Shown here: in pieces, positions 33,485 to 42,897 of the stretch | How the letters are laid out: each line of letters begins with the position of its first letter | How positions within the stretch are numbered: the first letter of the stretch is position 1 | Assembly (NCBI RefSeq): GCF_001648555.1 | Contig: NZ_LQXM01000022.1 | Span: 124,001 to 188,000, forward strand | DNA length: 64,000 bases | Direction of reading: 5' to 3' | Source: Rossellomorea aquimaris TF-12 | GTDB lineage: Bacteria; Bacillota; Bacilli; Bacillales; Bacillaceae_B | The notes under the pieces: generated by a model | Told to the model about the DNA's origin: nothing | The model's input: the letters and a program-made list of their open reading frames with translations, nothing else | Database searches by the model: none | Translations under genes and position numbers: made by a program

Positions 33485-33877
33485 ATTGAGATTATTCAAA
33501 TTGTTGGTATAGCACTGGTTTCTACTTTTTTAGCATTAATCGTTAAAGAGCAGAAACCAAACTTCGCCTTTTTACTCATCGTGTTTGTTGGGTGTTCCAT
33601 ATTCTTATTCCTAATTGACCAAATCTACACCATTATCCACATGATTGAAAAGCTGGCAGCCAATGCAAATGTAAATCTCGTTTATGTAGAAACCATACTA
33701 AAAATTATCGGCATTGCTTACATAGCAGAATTCGCTTCTCACATTACGAAAGATGCCGGTCAAGGTGCGATTGCAGCAAAGGTTGAACTTGCTGGTAAAA
33801 TCTTGATTTTAGCCATGGCTGTTCCAATTTTAACTGTGATTATTGAAACAATCATCAATATGATACCGACAGGATAA
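33485..33877 (+). CDS. spoIIIAD: Stage III sporulation protein SpoIIIAD
   Basis: 130 aa; membrane protein with family blocks IVKEQKPNFAFLLIVF, YVETILKIIGIAYIAEF and TKDAGQGAIAAKVELAGKI. The N-terminal block begins IEIIQIVGIALVSTFLALI, and the only start after AGGGGGAG (6 nt) is ATT 33485. The ATG at 33581 would remove the first membrane helix. A non-canonical ATT start is therefore likely. Confidence 0.9.
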   Translation: MEIIQIVGIALVSTFLALIVKEQKPNFAFLLIVFVGCSIFLFLIDQIYTIIHMIEKLAANANVNLVYVETILKIIGIAYIAEFASHITKDAGQGAIAAKVELAGKILILAMAVPILTVIIETIINMIPTG

Positions 33878-33901
33878 AGAGATGGTTAAGAGGTGGGAAA
33901 A

Positions 33902-35095
33902 TTGTTGCAAATTCATAGAGTTTTCGTCATAGCACTCGTTCTATTTTTTTTAGGAGCCTCTATTGGACAAGCAGAAGATGGTGATGATCAGTCTGCGGCC
34001 ACGATTCAAGAGAAAATGGTAAATCAACAGATAGATAACTTAGGTATAGAAGAGCTTAAACACTTTTGGGATAACATTCTCGATCAGTATGGAGGGTATT
34101 TGCCAGAGAGTCAAAAAGGCAGTCTCTTTGATTTCATTAAAGGGGAAAAAGAGTTTTCATTTAAGGCTTGGTTTAGTGGGATTTTTAAATTCGCCTTTCA
34201 AGAATTAGTTATGAACGGAAAGCTCCTGGGAACCCTTATTATGTTAACAATCTTCAGCATGTTTTTGCAGTCCCTTCAAAATGCCTTTGAAGGGGGAAAT
34301 GTAAGTAAAGTAGCGTACAGCATCATTTTCATGGTGTTGATCATTATTGCTTTAAATAGCTTTCATGTAGCCATTGACTATACCCAGGAAGCCATCGCAA
34401 CCATGATTCACTTCATTATTGCTCTCATTCCTCTGTTACTTGCATTAATCGCAGCATCAGGAGGAGTTGTATCAGCTGCCTTTTTCCACCCAGTCATTAT
34501 TTTTTTAATGAACACAAGCGGACTCCTCATTCAAAATGTAGTGCTACCACTATTATTTTTATCAGCTCTCTTAAGTATTGTAAGTACTCTTTCTCAACAT
34601 TATAAAGTCACCCAACTAGCTCAATTACTTCGGACTTGGAGTATAGGATTACTAGGGGCTTTTATGACTGTATTCTTGGGTGTTATTTCTGTCCAAGGGG
34701 CAACGACGGCTGTGACAGATGGAATCACGATAAGAACGGCAAAGTTTGTCACAGGAAACTTTGTACCTATAATTGGAAGGATGTTTACAGATGCGACGGA
34801 TACCGTCATTAGTGCCTCTGTATTATTAAAAAACACAGTCGGAATTGCCGGAGTAGCCATTGTGTTAATAATAGCGGCATTTCCAGCCATAAAAGTCCTC
34901 ATGATTGCCTTCATATATAAATTAGCAGCAGCGCTTCTTCAGCCCCTCGGTGGAGGACCGGTTATTGACTGTTTAGACACGATTGCAAAGAGTGTGATGT
35001 ATGTGTTTGCAGCTCTGGCTATTGTGTCCTTTATGTTCTTTTTAAGTATTACAGTCATAATCGCAGCAGGAAACATTACGATGATGATGCGTTGA
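33902..35095 (+). CDS. spoIIIAE: Stage III sporulation protein SpoIIIAE
   Basis: About 397 aa from TTG 33902 after AAGAGGTGGG; GTG 33893 lies inside that site. A signal peptide (HRVFVIALVLFFLGASIGQA) is followed by an acidic extracytoplasmic stretch and six or more membrane helices with the conserved GVISVQGATTAVTDG and PVIDCLDTI. The largest membrane subunit of the SpoIIIA channel. Confidence 0.94.
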   Translation: MLQIHRVFVIALVLFFLGASIGQAEDGDDQSAATIQEKMVNQQIDNLGIEELKHFWDNILDQYGGYLPESQKGSLFDFIKGEKEFSFKAWFSGIFKFAFQELVMNGKLLGTLIMLTIFSMFLQSLQNAFEGGNVSKVAYSIIFMVLIIIALNSFHVAIDYTQEAIATMIHFIIALIPLLLALIAASGGVVSAAFFHPVIIFLMNTSGLLIQNVVLPLLFLSALLSIVSTLSQHYKVTQLAQLLRTWSIGLLGAFMTVFLGVISVQGATTAVTDGITIRTAKFVTGNFVPIIGRMFTDATDTVISASVLLKNTVGIAGVAIVLIIAAFPAIKVLMIAFIYKLAAALLQPLGGGPVIDCLDTIAKSVMYVFAALAIVSFMFFLSITVIIAAGNITMMMR

Positions 35096-35124
35096 GATCA
35101 TGTAGAAAAGGGAGGAGAGTGACC

Positions 35125-35748
35125 ATGTCATTCTTAACGGAATGGATTACAAATATTATTGTGTTTGTCTTACTGGCCACTGTTATTGACATGCTTCTTC
35201 CAAGCTCGAATATGCAAAAATATGCAAAAATCGTTACAGGCTTGTTGCTAATTACTATTATCCTGACTCCGTTACTAAAATTATTGACTTCTGATTTTGA
35301 TAAAGTCATGAATTCAATCAATATAAATAGCAGTTCTCAAAATAATTCAGTAGAAAATTCAATAGAAATGAAGAAAAAAGAAATACAAGCATCACAACGT
35401 GCATATATTTTAGAACAGATGGCTGTCCAAATGAAACAACAAGCTGAAAAGGAGATGATAAATGAATACGGAAAAGTCATTGAAAGTATTCACTTAGAAG
35501 CCAATGATACCGAAAACATTCCAGACAGTATCACAAAAGTAACGGTATATGTAACGGATAATGAAGACAGTAACTCAGTTGAAGCCGTTCAAAAAGTGGA
35601 GATCGATACGGGGAAAAAACATAAAAATGATGAAACTGATGACCAAACGTCCCAAATGGCCTCCTTACTTGCCAAGCAATGGAATCTTACTCCAGACCAA
35701 ATAATCATTTCAGTCGAAGGGGGGATTGGGAAACGAAATGAACTTTAA
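35125..35748 (+). CDS. spoIIIAF: Stage III sporulation protein SpoIIIAF
   Basis: 207 aa from ATG 35125 (GGGAGGAG). Two N-terminal helices (IIVFVLLATVIDMLLP and IVTGLLLITIILTPLLKLL) and a ring-building-motif-like C-terminal domain. Overlaps spoIIIAG by 11 nt. Confidence 0.93.
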   Translation: MSFLTEWITNIIVFVLLATVIDMLLPSSNMQKYAKIVTGLLLITIILTPLLKLLTSDFDKVMNSININSSSQNNSVENSIEMKKKEIQASQRAYILEQMAVQMKQQAEKEMINEYGKVIESIHLEANDTENIPDSITKVTVYVTDNEDSNSVEAVQKVEIDTGKKHKNDETDDQTSQMASLLAKQWNLTPDQIIISVEGGIGKRNEL

Positions 35749-36391
35749 TAAAGGTCCATTTAACTTACTTAAGGAATGGTTCTCAAAAGAAAATGCAAAC
35801 TCACCACCTAAGGACAAAAAAGGAAAGAAATATCAATACTTTCTCGTTGTGCTTCTCCTTGGTGTTGCTTTCATGCTTATTAGTGATCTTTGGAGCAAAG
35901 ATGCGAGTATAGAAACGACCAAACCCTATGAAGAAAACATAGAAAAAGATGTACCTGCTTTTGGATCGAATCAAAAGGAAACAAATGGTTCCATGAGAAG
36001 CTATGAAGATCAATATGAGAATCAACTAAAAGAAGCTCTTGATCAAATAGTTGGAGTGAGTGATGTATTAGTAGTGGTCAACGTAGAAGCGACAGAAGCT
36101 AATGTATATGCAAAGGATGAATCTACACAAACTCAAAATACCAATGAAGAGGATAAAGAAGGCGGCAAACGTTCGATAGAAGAAAGGTCCTCTGAAGGCA
36201 AAACGGTGATTATCAATAATGGTGATAAGGAAGTCCCCATTGTGATTGAAACGAAAAAGCCTAAAGTCAGCGGTGTCCTGGTGGTAGCCAAGGGAGCCGA
36301 TAATATACAAGTTAAAAGTTGGATTAAGGAAGCTGTTACTCGGGTGTTAGATGTTCCTAGTCATAGAGTTTCAGTAATGCCTAAACAATAA
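35738..36391 (+). CDS. spoIIIAG: Stage III sporulation protein SpoIIIAG
   Basis: 217 aa from ATG 35738. One membrane helix (YFLVVLLLGVAFMLIS), then an extracytoplasmic domain containing QIVGVSDVLVVVNVEA and KPKVSGVLVVAKGADN, the ring-building motif that forms the large SpoIIIAG ring. A TTG 4 codons upstream is an alternative start. Confidence 0.94.
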   Translation: MNFNKGPFNLLKEWFSKENANSPPKDKKGKKYQYFLVVLLLGVAFMLISDLWSKDASIETTKPYEENIEKDVPAFGSNQKETNGSMRSYEDQYENQLKEALDQIVGVSDVLVVVNVEATEANVYAKDESTQTQNTNEEDKEGGKRSIEERSSEGKTVIINNGDKEVPIVIETKKPKVSGVLVVAKGADNIQVKSWIKEAVTRVLDVPSHRVSVMPKQ

Positions 36392-36405
36392 GGGGGATAC
36401 GATAG

Positions 36406-36963
36406 ATGTTATTAAAAAAACAAACGGTTTGGTTATTAACAATGCTAAGTCTTGTGATTGTGCTTTCAGTATATTACATTACTTCACCTACTCAACAAGT
36501 TACTGATATGGCGTATGAGGAGCAAGAGGGAAAAGAGCAGGCAAAGGATGGAGAAAATAAAGAAACAATGACAAATGGAGATGTAGAGGTCGTAACAGAT
36601 GCAGCTGGAAATGAAGTGTTTGAAGCATTAAGAATGGAATTACTGGATCAACGTGAGGAGCTTCGTGAAGAATTAACTGCAAAAGTTGGCGACCCGCAAA
36701 TTTCGGCAGAAGAAAAAAGTGCAGCTTATGAACAGATGGAAAATCTCCGCGAATTAGCTATGACTGAATCCGTATTGGAGTCATTAATTAAAACAATTGG
36801 CTACGAGGATGCATTAGTAACAGCCAATGGAGATAATATTCGTATAACGGTTAAATCTAGTAAAGAACATTCCAAAGCAGATGCAAATGAAATCATTCGC
36901 TTAGTAATGAGTGAAGTTGGTCAAATGAAACAAGTTGCAGTTGAATTTCAGCCTGTGAACTAA
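36406..36963 (+). CDS. spoIIIAH: Stage III sporulation protein SpoIIIAH
   Basis: 185 aa, Shine-Dalgarno AAGGGGGA. One N-terminal membrane helix, an acidic linker and the YscJ/FliF-like domain (AMTESVLESLIKTIGYEDAL…AVEFQP) that binds SpoIIQ across the intermembrane space. The linker is shorter than in B. subtilis. Confidence 0.95.
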   Translation: MLLKKQTVWLLTMLSLVIVLSVYYITSPTQQVTDMAYEEQEGKEQAKDGENKETMTNGDVEVVTDAAGNEVFEALRMELLDQREELREELTAKVGDPQISAEEKSAAYEQMENLRELAMTESVLESLIKTIGYEDALVTANGDNIRITVKSSKEHSKADANEIIRLVMSEVGQMKQVAVEFQPVN

Positions 36964-36965
36964 AT

Positions 36966-37013
36966 AAAAACGAGCCCCTGTGAGGATTTTCCCCTCACAG
37001 GGGCTCGTTTTAT
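36966..37013. terminator. Terminator of the spoIIIA operon
   Basis: ACGAGCCCCTGTGAGG / CCTCACAGGGGCTCGT followed by TTTT. Also usable by the convergent chemoreceptor gene. Confidence 0.9.
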
Positions 37014-37064
37014 TAAAATATAAAGAGCTCGTATTAATAACATTCTTTTCGAATAGAGCATTAC

Positions 37065-38546
37065 TTATTGATTTTGTATTTTTGTCAGATTCTCAATTGC
37101 TTCATTGGCCCCAATAATAGAATCATTTAATGAGTAAAATTGTTGAGTTTGATCATCGATGGTAGAAGCTAATTCTTCTAAAACACCAGAAGCCTCTTCC
37201 ATCAATGATTTAAATTGGGTCAATTGGGATTCGATGGAATGAACAGATTGACTCACACCTTTTGAAAATACTTCATAATTAATAATTTCATTTGAGAGTT
37301 CATTGTTTTTGTGATCAATATCAATAAATGATGCTTCTGCTTCAGACATTAGTGATTGATGATTTGTTAACTGATGAATCGCTTCATTTACATCCTTATA
37401 GATATCATTGGTTTCTTCAGTAACCTTTGTAAGGTTTTCAGTAATTTGAACTGCAGTTGTATTCGTCAGTTCTGCTAAATTTCTCACTTCATCCGCCACA
37501 ACGGCAAATCCTTTTCCAGCATCACCTGCTCTTGCGGCTTCAATAGAAGCATTTAGGGCAAGTAAGTTGGTTTGTTTTGCTATGTTTTGAATCGTTAAGG
37601 CAAAGTGTCCCACCTCTTCATTTTGTTTTGTTAAATGAAGGAGCTGGTTGTGTAGCAATCCCATCACATCCTTAAATTTTGTTAGTTCAGTATTTGCATG
37701 GCTCATACTTTCTCTGCCACTATAAGATGAAGATATGGCGTTTTGAGATAGGTGTTTAATACCGTCAATAATGGTGAGCATTTTTGTAATATTCTTTGCT
37801 GAATTCTCTAATGCCCCCGTGATATCTACGACTTGTTCAGATTGTTGTTGAATCCCGCTAGCAATACTTGCAACGCCTTTGTTCATCTCATCAGCGGCAT
37901 GAACAGAGTGAGAGCTATTGGTTTTCATTTGATGAAGCAGGTGTGATAAGGAAATGATACTTTTAGAAACGGCTTCCTTCGTCATGAGCTCTCTTTGACT
38001 AAGTGAAGCTGTCTCATGATTTAATTCATGAAGATTTTCTTCCATCTTCTTTGAGATATTTTGTTGGAAGAATAACAGTAAAGAAACTAATCCGAATAAA
38101 AGGAAAATAGTCACATAATTTTTAGGCTCTAAAGGTAATTCACTTGAATGCAAGAACGTGAAGGCAATAATAATGATATAACCGAGAACAGTGCTCATTA
38201 GTAATATGCTCTTTTTCATATAAATGGCAGACAAAGCCAGGATAAAAAAGGTTAAAAAATAAGAAGTGACGGAAAGACTATTTTCCATAATGATATAAAT
38301 GACTGAACTTACAATGAGTGTTGTAATGTAAGGAATCATTGTGACCCACTTCTTCAAAAAGTAAAGAGCAGCAACTAATGCAACACCACTCCCTCCTCCA
38401 ATAATAATCGATAATACAATAATAAGATCCTTCCCCATAAAGTAATCCACTAAAGTAGCCAGCAGGACAGATAACCCACTTGCTTTTAATACGAGGCTGT
38501 TCTTTCGATTTAAATCCTCTTCTTTAATTCTTTCGACTGTAATCAT
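37065..38546 (-). CDS. Methyl-accepting chemotaxis protein with multi-helix membrane domain
   Basis: 493 aa, Shine-Dalgarno AAGGGG. About six closely spaced membrane helices occupy residues 15-165, with almost no external loop to bind a ligand. A coiled coil and a full signalling domain follow, with the hairpin tip [21 protein letters not shown] and [16 protein letters not shown]. No HAMP domain is apparent. It resembles receptors that sense through the membrane (energy, membrane state) rather than soluble ligands. It sits between spoIIIAH and accB, which are adjacent in B. subtilis, and is transcribed against both. Confidence 0.92.
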   Translation of the reverse strand: MITVERIKEEDLNRKNSLVLKASGLSVLLATLVDYFMGKDLIIVLSIIIGGGSGVALVAALYFLKKWVTMIPYITTLIVSSVIYIIMENSLSVTSYFLTFFILALSAIYMKKSILLMSTVLGYIIIIAFTFLHSSELPLEPKNYVTIFLLFGLVSLLLFFQQNISKKMEENLHELNHETASLSQRELMTKEAVSKSIISLSHLLHQMKTNSSHSVHAADEMNKGVASIASGIQQQSEQVVDITGALENSAKNITKMLTIIDGIKHLSQNAISSSYSGRESMSHANTELTKFKDVMGLLHNQLLHLTKQNEEVGHFALTIQNIAKQTNLLALNASIEAARAGDAGKGFAVVADEVRNLAELTNTTAVQITENLTKVTEETNDIYKDVNEAIHQLTNHQSLMSEAEASFIDIDHKNNELSNEIINYEVFSKGVSQSVHSIESQLTQFKSLMEEASGVLEELASTIDDQTQQFYSLNDSIIGANEAIENLTKIQNQ

Positions 38547-38720
38547 GTTCTTGACCCCTTTTTTTGTCTTTTTTTACATAATTCCCTAGAGATAGACAAA
38601 ATCCCTTTGAATTATTTTATTTTTTTTGAAAAAAGGACTAGAATAGAATTAAAGTTGTATGCGCTTTATAGATTGGTAGGAAACGCATATTGAATTTATA
38701 CTAGGTATTATCGTATGATA

Positions 38721-38737
38721 TTAGTAGTTAGTCTTAA
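38721..38737 (+). promoter_or_regulatory. Possible FapR-like operator before accB
   Basis: TTAGTAGTTAGTCTTAA resembles the FapR site (TTAGTA…TACTAA): left half exact, right half with two mismatches. It lies 30 nt before the accB start. Weak. Confidence 0.25.
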
Positions 38738-38766
38738 TTAGTTAAACTTAAAGAGGGGTGTCAAAC

Positions 38767-39285
38767 GTGTTAAAAATTCAAGAAATTCGTGAAATAATCA
38801 AACTCGTAGATCAATCCAGTGTTGATGAGTTTTCATACGAGCATGAAGGTTCAAAAATAAAACTTAAAAAACATAATGGGGTGACTGTTTCAGGACACGC
38901 ACCACAACAAGTTACTCAGCCAGTAGATGAGGTTAAACAACCTGCTGTTCAAGCTGTACAACAAGCACCTGCACCTGTACAGGCAGAAGCTACTCCTAGT
39001 GCCGAGACAAAAGAAACACCGGAAACAAGCGTAGATGATTCAAACTTACATAAAATTAGTTCTCCAATGGTTGGAACTTTTTACGCATCATCTTCCCCGG
39101 AAGCGGATGTTTATGTAAAAACAGGAGACAAAGTCGATGAAAATTCTGTTGTTTGCATTGTTGAAGCAATGAAACTATTTAACGAAATTGAAGCAGAAGT
39201 AAAAGGTGAAATTGTTGAAATCTTAGTAAAAGACGGTCAATTAGTTGAGTATGGGCAGCCGTTATTCTTGGTCAAACCTGAATAA
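38767..39285 (+). CDS. accB: Acetyl-CoA carboxylase biotin carrier protein
   Basis: 172 aa from GTG 38767 (GAGGGG 8 nt upstream; GTG 38758 lies in that site). N-terminal [16 protein letters not shown], a proline/alanine/glutamine-rich linker (90-150 aa region shorter), and the biotinyl domain with the lysine in [10 protein letters not shown]. Carries carboxybiotin between AccC and the transferase. accC follows at 15 nt. Confidence 0.96.
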   Translation: MLKIQEIREIIKLVDQSSVDEFSYEHEGSKIKLKKHNGVTVSGHAPQQVTQPVDEVKQPAVQAVQQAPAPVQAEATPSAETKETPETSVDDSNLHKISSPMVGTFYASSSPEADVYVKTGDKVDENSVVCIVEAMKLFNEIEAEVKGEIVEILVKDGQLVEYGQPLFLVKPE

Positions 39286-39300
39286 GGAGCGATAAACAGT

Positions 39301-40653
39301 ATGATAAATAAAGTATTAATAGCTAATCGAGGAGAAATAGCGGTCAGAATTATTCGTGCATGTCGCGATTTAGGTGTTGAGAGTGTGGCTGTTTATTCAG
39401 AAGCTGATAAAGAGGCCTTGCATGTTCAATTAGCAGATGAAGCTTATTGTATAGGACCAACAGCATCTAAAGATAGCTATTTAAACTTCACAAATATTAT
39501 TAGTGTGGCAAAATTAACAGATTGTGATGCCATTCACCCTGGTTATGGGTTCCTGGCAGAGAACTCAGACTTTGCAGAATTATGCAGAGAATGCAATATC
39601 ACTTTTATTGGACCATCGCCTGAAGCCATATCAAAGATGGGAACCAAGGACGTAGCTCGTGAAACCATGAGAGAAGCGGGTGTACCAATTGTTCCTGGCT
39701 CAAAAGGAATTGTAAAGGATGCAGATGATGCCGTAACTCTTGCAGATTCTATGGGGTATCCTGTCATTATTAAAGCTACTGCAGGTGGTGGAGGAAAAGG
39801 AATCCGTGTAGCAAAAACAAAAGAAGAGCTGATTAAGGGTGTTACTATTACTCAACAAGAAGCTATGACAGCGTTCGGAAATCCAGGAGTATACATCGAG
39901 AAGTTTATTGAAGATTTTCGACATGTTGAAATCCAAGTACTTGCAGATAACTACGGAAATGTTATTCACCTTGGAGAGCGAGATTGTACTATACAGCGAA
40001 GACTTCAAAAACTATTAGAAGAAACACCGTCTCCAGCGTTAAACGAAGAAATTCGTGCTAAAATGGGAGATGCAGCAGTAAAAGCAGCCAAAGCAGTTGA
40101 TTATACTGGTGCAGGAACGGTAGAATTTATATATGATTACATTAATCAATCTTTCTACTTTATGGAAATGAATACTCGTATCCAAGTAGAGCACCCTGTA
40201 ACGGAACAGGTGACGGGTGTAGATTTAATTAAAGAGCAAATTAATGTAGCATCAGGGGAAAAGCTCACCCTTACACAAGATGAAGTAACCTTCACAGGCT
40301 GGGCCATGGAATGTCGAATTAATGCTGAAAATCCTGAAAAGAATTTTATGCCTTCAGCTGGGAGGATTGATATGTATCTTCCTCCAGGAGGAATAGGCGT
40401 AAGAGTGGATTCAGCCGCATATCCTGGTTACATGATCCCTCCATATTATGATAGTATGATTGCTAAAGTCATCACATATGGAGCGACTCGTGAAGAAACC
40501 ATTTCGAGAATGAAACGTGCTCTAAGTGAATTTGTGGTTGAAGGAGTGCACACAACCATTCCGTTCCATCTAAAGTTATTAGAACATGAAACCTTTGTTG
40601 GTGGAGAGTTTAATACAAAATTCTTAGAAAAGTATGAAGTAATGAAATCCTAG
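39301..40653 (+). CDS. accC: Biotin carboxylase subunit of acetyl-CoA carboxylase
   Basis: 450 aa. [18 protein letters not shown] at the start, the ATP lid [36 protein letters not shown] and [15 protein letters not shown]: all biotin carboxylase signatures. First step of fatty acid synthesis with AccB. Confidence 0.97.
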   Translation: MINKVLIANRGEIAVRIIRACRDLGVESVAVYSEADKEALHVQLADEAYCIGPTASKDSYLNFTNIISVAKLTDCDAIHPGYGFLAENSDFAELCRECNITFIGPSPEAISKMGTKDVARETMREAGVPIVPGSKGIVKDADDAVTLADSMGYPVIIKATAGGGGKGIRVAKTKEELIKGVTITQQEAMTAFGNPGVYIEKFIEDFRHVEIQVLADNYGNVIHLGERDCTIQRRLQKLLEETPSPALNEEIRAKMGDAAVKAAKAVDYTGAGTVEFIYDYINQSFYFMEMNTRIQVEHPVTEQVTGVDLIKEQINVASGEKLTLTQDEVTFTGWAMECRINAENPEKNFMPSAGRIDMYLPPGGIGVRVDSAAYPGYMIPPYYDSMIAKVITYGATREETISRMKRALSEFVVEGVHTTIPFHLKLLEHETFVGGEFNTKFLEKYEVMKS

Positions 40654-40676
40654 TGTGAATTCAGGAGGTGCCTTAA

Positions 40677-41087
40677 ATGGCGGAAAATCAAAACCTTTTA
40701 CAAATGTCTCATGGCAAAGACGGCCTTGGGAAAGTAGAAATCGCACCTGAAGTGATTGAAGTAATTGCTGGTATTGCTGCTTCAGAAGTTGAAGGTGTAT
40801 CACAAATGCGTGGAAGTTTTGCAACGGGTGTTGTAGAACGTTTAGGGAAAAAGAATCATGGTAAAGGTGTAAAAGTGGAATTAGCCGAAGAGGGTATTAT
40901 CATTGATGTTTACTGCATCATGAAGTTCGGTGTATCGATTCCTACCGTAGCACAAAAAATTCAAGATAACATTCGTCAAACTCTATTAAATATGACTGCT
41001 TTAGAAGCAGATGAAGTAAATGTGCATATTGTAGGGGTTCAATTTGAGAATCAAAAATATGAAGCTGAAATTGAAGACGAAATGTAA
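40677..41087 (+). CDS. yqhY: Asp23/Gls24 family protein YqhY
   Basis: 136 aa, Shine-Dalgarno CAGGAGGTG. Core KVEIAPEVIEVIAGIAASE, EGVSQMRG and GVKVELAEEGIIIDVYCIMKFG is the Asp23 domain. Always with accBC in Bacillus; in B. subtilis its loss disturbs acetyl-CoA carboxylase control. Cytosolic. Confidence 0.94.
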   Translation: MAENQNLLQMSHGKDGLGKVEIAPEVIEVIAGIAASEVEGVSQMRGSFATGVVERLGKKNHGKGVKVELAEEGIIIDVYCIMKFGVSIPTVAQKIQDNIRQTLLNMTALEADEVNVHIVGVQFENQKYEAEIEDEM

Positions 41088-41102
41088 TACCTATATGGGA
41101 TG

Positions 41103-41138
41103 AAGGAACGGCCGTTTTGACGGCCGTTCCTTTTTTTG
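41103..41138 (+). terminator. Terminator of accB-accC-yqhY
   Basis: AGGAACGGCCG / CGGCCGTTCC with a short loop and TTTTTTT. Confidence 0.9.
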
Positions 41139-41149
41139 CAGGATTTTAG

Positions 41150-41260
41150 GATTTTATTTGCGAAATTTTAATTATATTGAGTGAAATTTTGGATATATTT
41201 GCGCTATCTGAACTATATCAAGCGAAAAGTGAAATATATTTGCGATATACTGATTTTTCG
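41150..41260. repeat. Imperfect direct repeats with TATTTGCG cores
   Basis: Three AT-rich units with TTTATTTGCGAAAT, ATATTTGCGCTATCTG and ATATTTGCGATATACTG cores, roughly 40-50 bp apart, each followed by GTGAAA-like or AAGCGAAA-like stretches. They precede the nusB promoter region. Function unknown. Confidence 0.35.
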
Positions 41261-41418
41261 ATAATAATCGACATTATCAAAAGATTTTTTAATGAACACT
41301 CCTTCGCTATTCAATTCAGAATATTGATTTTTTTACATAGACGTGCGTATTGCCCTTGGTTTGTGCTATTATCAAAGGTATGAAAATTGACATTGGATAT
41401 TAAAGGAGTAATTATAAA

Positions 41419-41802
41419 ATGAAAAGAAGAGTTGCCCGTGAAAAGGCATTACAAGCATTATTTCAAATAGATATGAGTGACATCGAACCAGAAGTAGCCC
41501 TAAGGAACGTTCTAGAAGAGGAAGAGATGGACGCTTATCTGCAACAATTAGTATTAGGATTCATTGAAAATCAAGAACGTATAGATGGAGAAATCAGACA
41601 AAACCTTGAAAAGTGGTCATTTGACCGTTTAGCTAAAGTTGATCGGAATATTTTAAGACTTGGAGTGTATGAAATCCATTTTGTAGAAGATGTACCAAAT
41701 AATGTTGTAATAAATGAAGCGGTTGAAATTGCTAAAACCTTTGGAGATGATCAATCCAGTAAGTTTATCAATGGAGTTCTTTCAAAGGTAAGTCAATCCT
41801 AA
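41419..41802 (+). CDS. nusB: Transcription antitermination factor NusB
   Basis: 127 aa, all-helical. MKRRVAREKALQALFQIDM, then KVDRNILRLGVYEI and PNNVVINEAVEIAK, GVLSK. Binds boxA RNA with S10 during rRNA transcription. First of the nusB-folD group; AAAGGAG upstream. Confidence 0.96.
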   Translation: MKRRVAREKALQALFQIDMSDIEPEVALRNVLEEEEMDAYLQQLVLGFIENQERIDGEIRQNLEKWSFDRLAKVDRNILRLGVYEIHFVEDVPNNVVINEAVEIAKTFGDDQSSKFINGVLSKVSQS

Positions 41803-41822
41803 CAATGATAGGGGGCAATGGT

Positions 41823-42689
41823 ATGTCAGGTGAAATTATTGACGGCAAGCTCATTGCAAATTATTATCGTGAACAATTAAAAGAAAAGATTTCTGACCTA
41901 TCTACTAGTGGAATCGTACCAGGGCTTGCGGTTATTCTAGTAGGTGATAATCATGCTTCTCACACCTATGTAAAAATGAAGAGGAAAGCATGCAGTAAAC
42001 TAGGGATTCATTCTGAGTTATATCAATATGATGATGGTTTAACCGAAGATCAACTCTTGGATAAAATTAGAGAGCTAAATAATCAAGACCATATACATGG
42101 AATCCTTGTGCAGTTACCTCTTCCTAAACAGATAAATCCTATCACTGTTATCGAAACGATATCGCCTTCGAAGGATGTAGATGGGTTTCACCCTGTATCA
42201 ATTGGGAAAATGGTGACGAACCAAGACACCTTTTATTCCTGTACTCCCTTTGGGATAATGAAAATGTTGGAGTATGAAAATATTTCAATTGAAGGAAAGC
42301 ATGTAGTGATTTTGGGAAGAAGCAATATTGTTGGAAAACCATCAGGTCATCTCTTCTTGAATCGAAATGCTACGGTCACCTTCTGTCATTCGAAAACAGA
42401 AAATATTCCATACTATACAAGACAAGCAGACATACTTGTTTCTGCAGTAGGGAAAGCAAATTTAATTGATGCTGGTGATATAAAAGAAGGGGCAATTGTG
42501 ATTGATGTAGGGATGAATCGTGACGACGAAGGAAATCTTTGTGGGGATGTTAATTTTTCTAAAGTAAAAGAAAAGGCGAGTAGAATCACTCCGGTTCCTG
42601 GAGGTGTTGGTCCTATGACCATCACGATGCTCCTTTATAATACGGTGAAATCTGCCGAATGGGCCCTTGCCAATCGCAAAAACGGGTAA
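41823..42689 (+). CDS. folD: Bifunctional methylene-THF dehydrogenase / methenyl-THF cyclohydrolase
   Basis: 288 aa from ATG 41823 (AGGGGGC upstream). YVKMKRKACSKLGI carries the catalytic tyrosine and lysine, HGILVQLPLP, GRSNIVGKPSGHLFL binds NADP, and TPVPGGVGPMTITML ends the fold. Links the one-carbon units made by the glycine cleavage system to purine and formyl-Met synthesis. Confidence 0.96.
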   Translation: MSGEIIDGKLIANYYREQLKEKISDLSTSGIVPGLAVILVGDNHASHTYVKMKRKACSKLGIHSELYQYDDGLTEDQLLDKIRELNNQDHIHGILVQLPLPKQINPITVIETISPSKDVDGFHPVSIGKMVTNQDTFYSCTPFGIMKMLEYENISIEGKHVVILGRSNIVGKPSGHLFLNRNATVTFCHSKTENIPYYTRQADILVSAVGKANLIDAGDIKEGAIVIDVGMNRDDEGNLCGDVNFSKVKEKASRITPVPGGVGPMTITMLLYNTVKSAEWALANRKNG

Positions 42690-42718
42690 AAAATAGTACA
42701 ATTAACATAGCTTAGCCA

Positions 42719-42752
42719 GAAAAGGGACAGCAAATTGAGCTGGCCCCTTTTC
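42719..42752 (+). terminator. Terminator of folD
   Basis: AAAAGGG…AGC / GCT…CCCCTTTT. Confidence 0.7.
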
Positions 42753-42897
42753 AGTATTTAATTTTGGATGTTTTTGTAAAGGTTATTGTTTTCTTAATAG
42801 GATTTTGTGCAATCAACTAAGCCTTTGGTTACAAAAAGAGTCTAATGAATATATCGATTACATAATGAATTTGGACGGAACAAAGGAGTCAATAAGT

